Of a stretch of 11,886 nucleotides of DNA, positions 6,888-11,886 are shown piece after piece. A program made the position numbers and the translations under genes. The notes under the pieces are model-generated. The model saw only the letters and a program-made list of their open reading frames with translations, was not told the DNA's origin and made no database searches. Each line of letters begins with the position of its first letter. Within the stretch, counting starts at the first letter, position 1. The stretch comes from an uncultured Desulfobacca sp. (lineage in GTDB: Bacteria; Desulfobacterota; Desulfobaccia; Desulfobaccales; Desulfobaccaceae), in contig CALGOE010000218.1 of the NCBI GenBank assembly GCA_937958145.1, positions 1 through 11,886 of the forward strand, written 5' to 3'.

Positions 6888-9779
6888 TTACAGTCCTAAT
6901 ATATGGTGCCGTCGGAGCCATTTGTCAATTTCCACGAGAACGATTACGGTAAAGGAGGCGACGCCGATGCGCACCCATTCCAGGGCGCTGATGGGTTCCA
7001 TCCGGAAGAGCCATTGCATGGTCGGGACATAAATGGCAGCCAGATGGGCCAGGATTGAGGCAATGACCCCAAAGAAGAGATACGGGTTGCCCAGAGGATT
7101 GAGCGTAAACAGGGAGTGCATCTCGGAGCGGCTGTTGAAGGCCTGAAAAAACTGAAAGAAAACCATGGTGGTCACGGCAATGGTCCGGGCCTTTTCGATG
7201 GGCAAGCCCTGGTTCAAGGCATGGACAAACTCATAGACCACCCCGGCCGAGATGATGAGGCTCACCAGAATAGTCCGCTGAATGAGAAGTCTGGACATGA
7301 TCCCCTCCCGGGGCGAGCGGGGCGGGCGTTCCAGGACGTCTTTTTCCCCGGGTTCAAAGGCCAGGGCCAAGACCTGGAGGCCGTTGGTGACCAGGTTGAT
7401 CCAGAGGAGCTGGGCCGGCAGATAGGGCAGAGGCAGACTTAACATCAACGTCCCCAGAATGGAAATGATCGCGGCAATGCCGGTGGGGATGAGGAAGAAG
7501 GTAACCTTGCGGATGTTGTCAAAGACCACCCGCCCCAGTTCCACGGCCCGATAAATGCTGGCGAAATTGTCGTCGGCGATGATCATGTCCGAGGCTTCTT
7601 TGGCCACGTCGGTGCCGGTCTGGCCCATGGCCACCCCGATATGGGCCGCTTTCAAGGCCGGGGCGTCATTGACGCCGTCGCCGGTCATGGCCACGATCTC
7701 GCCATGGCGGATTAACTGCTGGGTGATGCGCAATTTATGATGCGGCGCCACGCGGGCGTAAACCGAGACTTTTTGCACCAGATGATACAGGGTCGCCTCG
7801 TTCATCGTCTCCAATTCTTTGCCGGTGAGGACCGTGCGTACCGCCCCCTCGGGCCCGGCGCGTTTCACCAGGGCGGCCAGGACCTCTTTCAGCAGGGCAA
7901 AGAATTCCAGATCAGCCAGAGCCTGGACATGGCGACCGGTGACGGTATCCGGGGCCCGGCCGTCCAGCCCGGCCCGCTGGGCCAGGACCGCGGCGATCTC
8001 CTGGGTCAAGGCCAACAGCTCCTCGTCATTGAGAGACTCCGGGGCGCGGGAGGCCAGATTTTCCACCGGTTCGGCTTCTTCCACCAATCCCAGTTGTCTG
8101 GCAATGGCTTCGGCGGTAACCGCATGATCGCCGGTGATCATGACGACGCGGATCCCGGCCTTTTTGCAGCCGGCCACGGCCTCGATGGCCTCAGGGCGGG
8201 GAGGATCGATCATCCCCTGCAGTCCGGCAAAGACCAAGCCGCTTTCCAGATCCCGATTAGTAATTTCCGTTTTCTCGGCCGGGACCTCTTTGTAGGCCAT
8301 GCCCAGGACCCGCAGGCCCTCCCGGGCAAATTGGGTGGCCACCCGGGGAACCTCCTCCCAGGCCTCGAAGCGGCAGGCGGCGCAGATATCCAGCAGTCTT
8401 TCCGGAGCTCCTTTGACCATGATGATATTCCGGTCGCCCTGGCGGTGCAGGGTGGACATATAGCCCCGCTCCGACTCAAAGGGAATGACAAAGAGTTGGG
8501 GATATTTTTCCCGCTCCACCTCTGGGTTGAGGCCGGCCTTCATGGCGGCAATGATCAGGGCGCCTTCGGTGGGATCGCCGTCTATCTTATAGTGGCCGTT
8601 TTCCTCATAAACATCTGATTCATTGCACAGGAGGCCGATACGGAAGACCGTGGCCAGATCCGCATCGGCCTCGGCATGGATGCGTCGCCCGGCCTCCAGA
8701 ACCTCGCCGTGGGGATCATAACCGCTGCCGGTAACTTCAAAGATGCGGCGGCCGTCAAAGACCCGGGTCACGGTCATTTCATTTTTGGTCAGGGTGCCGG
8801 TTTTGTCGGTGCAGATAACCGTGGTGCTGCCCAAGGTCTCCACGGCTGGCAGGCGCCGGATAATGGCGTGCCGTTGGGCCATGCGGGTCGTGCCCACCGC
8901 CAGGGTGATGGTCACGACAATGGGCAGTCCTTCCGGGATGGTGGCCACGGCCGCGGCCACCGCGGTCATGAACATGTCCGTGGCGCTGATGCCCACGAGG
9001 ATGCCGATGAGGAACAACAGGGCCGAGGCGGCCAGGACAATAATACCGATGACGTGCGCAAAGCGGTCGATTTTCTCCTGCAAAGGCGCCCGGACGAGCG
9101 AAATCTCCTGCACGTCCTTGGCAATCTGACCCAGGACGGTCTGGGTGCCGGTGGCCACCACCACCCCTTTGGCCCGACCGTTGATGACGGCCGTCCCCAT
9201 GAAGGCCATATTGAGCTGGTCACCAGGGATAAGATTCTCTTCCTCGATGTCCCCGGCGATTTTCTCCGCCGCAATGGATTCGCCGGTGAGCAGGGATTCA
9301 TCAATTTTCAACTCGATGGTCTTCAAAAGGCGGATATCAGCCGGCACCCGGGAGCCGGAGGTCAGGAAGACGATATCGCCGGGGACGACCTGTTCGCTGT
9401 TGATCTCCTGTTCCTTTTCATCCCGCAGGACCCGGGCCTTGGCCACCACCATTTTTTTCAGGGCCTGGACGTTCTTTTCGGCTTTATACTCTTGGATGAA
9501 CCCCACCAGGGCGTTTAACACCAGGATAGCGGCGATGACCCCGGCGTCTTTGTACTCCTCCAGAACTACGGTCACCACGGCTGCAATCAGGAGGATATAG
9601 ATCAGCGGGCTTTTAAACTGATTGAGGAGGATCCCCAGCCAGCTTATTTTGCCTTCGCTGGCCAGGCGGTTGGGGCCGTAGAGGCGCAGCCGCTCCCGGG
9701 CCTCAGCCTCGGACAGGCCGAATTCAGAGCTGTTCAGTTCCGCAAAGAGGGTTTTGAGGTCAAGTTGATACCAATTCAT
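6888..9779 (-). CDS. P2-type (SERCA-like) cation-transporting ATPase
   Basis: This ten-helix inner-membrane pump couples ATP hydrolysis to cation transport. The order is: N-terminal cation-ATPase domain (1-45), M1/M2 (~48-95), actuator with TGES (165-168), M3/M4 with PEGLP (282-286), phosphorylated Asp325 in DKTGTLT, nucleotide domain with KGAPE (456-460), TGD (549-551), hinge TGDGVNDAP (699-707), then M5-M10 (~760-955). Against SERCA, the M4 glutamate (PEGLP), the M6 first Asn (N795) and the M8 glutamate (E886 in FNSRSE) are kept. The positions of Asn768, Glu771 and Asp800 appear as G767, A770 and N799. The cation is therefore uncertain, and annotation as a calcium pump is not supported. At 963 residues it is longer than the usual ~890-910 because of a repeated insertion at ~573-648. 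The ATG has GAGGAG (9785-9790) five bases upstream and fits the family N-terminus. Confidence 0.93.
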   Translation of the reverse strand: MNWYQLDLKTLFAELNSSEFGLSEAEARERLRLYGPNRLASEGKISWLGILLNQFKSPLIYILLIAAVVTVVLEEYKDAGVIAAILVLNALVGFIQEYKAEKNVQALKKMVVAKARVLRDEKEQEINSEQVVPGDIVFLTSGSRVPADIRLLKTIELKIDESLLTGESIAAEKIAGDIEEENLIPGDQLNMAFMGTAVINGRAKGVVVATGTQTVLGQIAKDVQEISLVRAPLQEKIDRFAHVIGIIVLAASALLFLIGILVGISATDMFMTAVAAAVATIPEGLPIVVTITLAVGTTRMAQRHAIIRRLPAVETLGSTTVICTDKTGTLTKNEMTVTRVFDGRRIFEVTGSGYDPHGEVLEAGRRIHAEADADLATVFRIGLLCNESDVYEENGHYKIDGDPTEGALIIAAMKAGLNPEVEREKYPQLFVIPFESERGYMSTLHRQGDRNIIMVKGAPERLLDICAACRFEAWEEVPRVATQFAREGLRVLGMAYKEVPAEKTEITNRDLESGLVFAGLQGMIDPPRPEAIEAVAGCKKAGIRVVMITGDHAVTAEAIARQLGLVEEAEPVENLASRAPESLNDEELLALTQEIAAVLAQRAGLDGRAPDTVTGRHVQALADLEFFALLKEVLAALVKRAGPEGAVRTVLTGKELETMNEATLYHLVQKVSVYARVAPHHKLRITQQLIRHGEIVAMTGDGVNDAPALKAAHIGVAMGQTGTDVAKEASDMIIADDNFASIYRAVELGRVVFDNIRKVTFFLIPTGIAAIISILGTLMLSLPLPYLPAQLLWINLVTNGLQVLALAFEPGEKDVLERPPRSPREGIMSRLLIQRTILVSLIISAGVVYEFVHALNQGLPIEKARTIAVTTMVFFQFFQAFNSRSEMHSLFTLNPLGNPYLFFGVIASILAHLAAIYVPTMQWLFRMEPISALEWVRIGVASFTVIVLVEIDKWLRRHHILGL
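7728..8063 (-). repeat. Three-copy internal repeat in the ATPase P domain (protein level)
   Basis: Residues 573-684 contain three related segments of 36-39 residues. Copies one and two match best: ALTQEIAAVLAQRAGLDG (589-606) against ALLKEVLAALVKRAGPEG (628-645). Copies two and three share the opening TVTG or TVLTG plus a short acidic helix. The third (649-684, ending VSVYARVAPHHKLR) is the one found in ordinary P2-type ATPases, so the first two are the extra material. Confidence 0.75.
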
Positions 9780-9904
9780 GCCTTCTCCTCTGTATGCTTG
9801 AGCAGGCTAATGAAAAATTTTCTCCTGTTCCCGGGCCAGGCGGCAATCCCTGATATTGGGCTGTTGGCCAAGCCCAGAGCAACGCCCGGGGTGGGGGGAG
9901 GGTT

Positions 9905-9932
9905 TTTATGTACCTGTTTCAAAAATTGTCAA
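9905..9932 (-). promoter_or_regulatory. Candidate sigma-70 promoter for the cation ATPase
   Basis: On the minus strand a perfect TTGACA (9927-9932) is followed after 16 bases by CATAAA (9905-9910). The -35 box overlaps the helicase gene's TGA stop. This gives a leader of roughly 120 nt before the ATPase ATG. The leader contains a short stem-loop (GGGCT and AGCCC around a TTGGCCAA core, about 9858-9875). Without expression data it is only a candidate. Confidence 0.4.
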
Positions 9933-11886
9933 AACAAGCTCCGTTGCCGCGGCCGCGGCCGCCGGGAGACAGCCAGCGGATTCAATAGGAGCTGCGGTTG
10001 GAGGGCCTGGAGCCATTCCGGGCGGCGGCCCGAGCCTGGCTCGCCCCAGAGATAACGCTGGCGCACCGACGACAGGAAAATCTGGCGGCTGGCCCGGGTC
10101 AGGCCGACATAAAGCAGCCGCCGTTCCTCCTGCGGGTCGACGGCAGCCGGATCGGCCGGTTCATACGGAAGGAGGCCGGCCTCGCAGCCGATGAGAAACA
10201 CATAGGGGAATTCCAGCCCCTTGGCGGCATGCAGGGTGAGGAGCGTCACCTTTTCGGCCTGGAGATCGATGCCGCTTATTTCCGGGCCGAGGGCCTCCCG
10301 GGCCAACTGACAGGGGATGCCGGCTTCGACCAGATGTTTTTGCAAAGTTTCTCCCAGGGCATGGAAGCGATACAGCACGGCCATATCTTTGAAGCTGGCC
10401 GAGGTGTTCCCCTCGGCGTAACGCAGACGCAGGTCTTCCAGGGCCAGATGGCTGCCGCCCCCCACCAGGAATTCGATCCACCGGGCGATCTGTCGGGCCT
10501 CGGCCTGGGCATCCGCCGCCTCCAGCAGGACCGGGGGGAGGTCCACGGGATTGTGGGAGACCAACGGCATGGCGCCGTTGTCTGCGCCCAGGGTCTTTTG
10601 GGCCAAGTGGAGAATGGGGGCCGGCAGACGATAGGTCTCGGACAGGGTGATAATCCGGGCTTGCGGCCAATCCTGGGCAAAACGTTGAAAATACTCCGGC
10701 CGGGCCCCCCGGAAGCCATAAATGGCCTGGTGCGGGTCGCCGATCACAAACAGCTGCGGGAAATCGGGCGGCGCCAAAAGCCGCAGCAGCTCGTACTGGG
10801 CCCGGTTCAGATCCTGGTATTCGTCCACCAGGATGGCAGCAAAACGCTGCTGCCAGGCTGCCAGAAGCTCCGGCTGGCGGCGCAGGGTCAGGACCGGGCG
10901 GGCGACCAGGTCGTCGAAATCATACCACCCCCGCTGTGCCAGCGCCGCTTCGTAGGCCTCATAGGCCGAGCGCCAGGGGACATCGCCCGTCATATTTTCT
11001 GGGTAGAGCAATTCCTGCTTCTGCCGGGTGATGAGTTGGTCCAGGGTTTTGGGGTCGATAGCACATTGTTGACCGATCTCCTGGAGAAGGGGTTGGCGTT
11101 CTTCGTTGCCGGCCACCCGACGCCCGCCCTGGCCCCAACTCTGGAGCATTTGAGCTCCCAGGGCGTGAAAGGTCTTGATCTGGAGCCTGGACGGGTCGCC
11201 ATATCCGGCCAAGAGGGTGTGCAGGCGGGCTGCCATCTCGGCGGCCGCCTGGCGGGTAAAGGTAACGGCCAGGACCTGCTCTGGCAACACGGCGCCGGTC
11301 TGCACCAGGTGAGCCAGCCGATGGGTCAGGGTGCGGGTCTTGCCGGTGCCCGGTCCGGCCTGGACCAGGACGGGGCCGTGGCCGTGCGTCACTGCCTCCC
11401 GTTGGGCCGGGTTCAGCCCCTGGAGCCAGGGTTCTGGGCTGGTCTGCCTGCTCCTGCGAGTCACCATCCCTGGTGCCGCCGCGGGTACGGCGGCGCCAGG
11501 GATCGACGCAACCTGATGATCTACGACAGGGTCGGTTGGCGGGGCGGCTTGTTGCTTCTTCACCAGCCAGAACCGGGGTTGGCGGGTCAGTTCCTGGCGT
11601 TCGCCGTGGGTAAAGAGGCGGATGATGCCGTATTCGCCGTCATAGCCTCCCTGGATATGGACCTGCCCCCGGCGCATCTTGTCGATGCCGGCGGCCAGGA
11701 GGGCGCCGCCTTCCCGGGCCAGATCCGGCAGAGGCACCTGGCGCAAGATGCTCAGTTCCGGACCCAGTTTGGCCAGCAGGCGAAAATAAAGCTCCTGCGC
11801 CTTTTTGGTCTCGGGACCGCATTGCAGCACCTCGCCGATGATCTCGGGCAGGGGGATGAGATGCTCAAAGGGTTTGGCCCTGGTCG
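9929..11886 (-). CDS. Endonuclease Q-type C-terminal region fused to a UvrD/PcrA-like SF1A helicase, 5' partial
   Basis: The frame is open to the window edge, so the N-terminus is missing; 651 residues are visible. The GTG at 11830 is internal. The first ~110 residues (RAKPFEHLIPLPEII, ETKKAQELYFRLLAKLG, GYDGEYGIIRLF) resemble the tail of endonuclease Q/TIGR00375 proteins, whose PHP nuclease domain would lie upstream. A Pro/Ala-rich linker follows, then a compact 3'-5' helicase. Its motifs are Walker A QAGPGTGKT (11336-11362), Ia VTFTRQAAAEM, Walker B VDEYQD near 10811-10828, III GDPHQAIYGFRG, IV LSETYR, V LTLHAAKGLEFPYVFLIG, and VI RRLLYVGLTRAS. By family, endonuclease Q nicks DNA 5' of deaminated bases, and the helicase could unwind from the nick, suggesting repair of deamination damage. 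That coupling is inference. The helicase motifs are certain; the endonuclease Q assignment is recalled from the tail only. Confidence 0.85.
   Translation of the reverse strand, partial: TRAKPFEHLIPLPEIIGEVLQCGPETKKAQELYFRLLAKLGPELSILRQVPLPDLAREGGALLAAGIDKMRRGQVHIQGGYDGEYGIIRLFTHGERQELTRQPRFWLVKKQQAAPPTDPVVDHQVASIPGAAVPAAAPGMVTRRSRQTSPEPWLQGLNPAQREAVTHGHGPVLVQAGPGTGKTRTLTHRLAHLVQTGAVLPEQVLAVTFTRQAAAEMAARLHTLLAGYGDPSRLQIKTFHALGAQMLQSWGQGGRRVAGNEERQPLLQEIGQQCAIDPKTLDQLITRQKQELLYPENMTGDVPWRSAYEAYEAALAQRGWYDFDDLVARPVLTLRRQPELLAAWQQRFAAILVDEYQDLNRAQYELLRLLAPPDFPQLFVIGDPHQAIYGFRGARPEYFQRFAQDWPQARIITLSETYRLPAPILHLAQKTLGADNGAMPLVSHNPVDLPPVLLEAADAQAEARQIARWIEFLVGGGSHLALEDLRLRYAEGNTSASFKDMAVLYRFHALGETLQKHLVEAGIPCQLAREALGPEISGIDLQAEKVTLLTLHAAKGLEFPYVFLIGCEAGLLPYEPADPAAVDPQEERRLLYVGLTRASRQIFLSSVRQRYLWGEPGSGRRPEWLQALQPQLLLNPLAVSRRPRPRQRSLF
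11466..11503. repeat. Long near-perfect inverted repeat inside the helicase fusion gene
   Basis: Arms of 16 bases (11466-11481 and 11488-11503), ATCCCTGGTGCCGCCG and CGGCGGCGCCAGGGAT, flank a 6-base loop CGGGTA. There is a single non-Watson-Crick pair (T11474 with G11495). The element lies exactly in the Pro/Ala linker between the two domains and encodes IPGAAVPAAAPGM. Confidence 0.9.

Noticed and set aside
7737..8618. Plus-strand 293-codon open frame opposite the ATPase
   Set aside because: The composition is that of an antisense shadow; the minus-strand ATPase motifs are unambiguous here.
9949..9962. Self-complementary GCGGCCGCGGCCGC near the helicase 3' end
   Set aside because: It encodes Arg/Pro codons in a basic C-terminal tail of a GC-rich gene and is short and simple enough to arise by chance; no T-run follows to make a terminator.

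Overview
This is a dense, GC-rich bacterial window. All seven recognisable genes lie on the minus strand, so transcription runs from high to low coordinates. Gene content and protein style suggest an anaerobic deltaproteobacterium (Desulfobacterota, Syntrophobacterales/Desulfobacca-like). Clues are an endonuclease Q/UvrD-type helicase fusion, a PEP-synthase-like protein of the kind recalled from that group, and a short alpha-glucan phosphorylase. This assignment is inference; no rRNA, tRNA or other marker gene is present to fix it.

Layout in transcription order: (1) 9929-11886, the C-terminal ~650 residues of a DNA-repair protein joining an endonuclease-Q-type tail to a complete SF1A (UvrD/PcrA-like) helicase; its 5' end lies outside the window. 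(2) 6888-9779, a ten-TM P2-type cation ATPase with its own likely promoter, a substituted ion-binding site and a three-copy insertion in the P domain. (3) 5040-6776, an alpha-glucan phosphorylase starting at GTG behind a strong Shine-Dalgarno. (4) 2523-5000, a PEP-synthase-like protein with ATP-grasp and phosphohistidine domains but a different C-terminal third, 39 bp after the phosphorylase. (5) A 244-bp gap holding two tandem-repeat blocks. (6) 1205-2278, a dual-specificity-type phosphatase joined to a YkgJ-like cysteine-cluster domain. (7) 377-1060, ribulose-phosphate 3-epimerase. (8) 1-218, the start of a protein-L-isoaspartate methyltransferase with an apparent signal peptide, running out of the window.

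Functionally this is a run of loosely related housekeeping and accessory genes rather than one obvious system. The closest partnership is the phosphorylase with the PEP-synthase-like protein, which look co-transcribed and may act together on storage glucan or its products. Rpe serves the pentose phosphate pathway. No CRISPR array, IS element, phage gene or RNA gene was seen. The features most worth a second look are the P-domain triplication in the ATPase, the phosphorylase/dikinase-like pair, the phosphatase-YkgJ fusion, the near-perfect 38-nt inverted repeat in the linker of the helicase fusion, the 27/28-bp tandem repeats, and the exported-looking methyltransferase. No gene-free stretch exceeds 300 bases.
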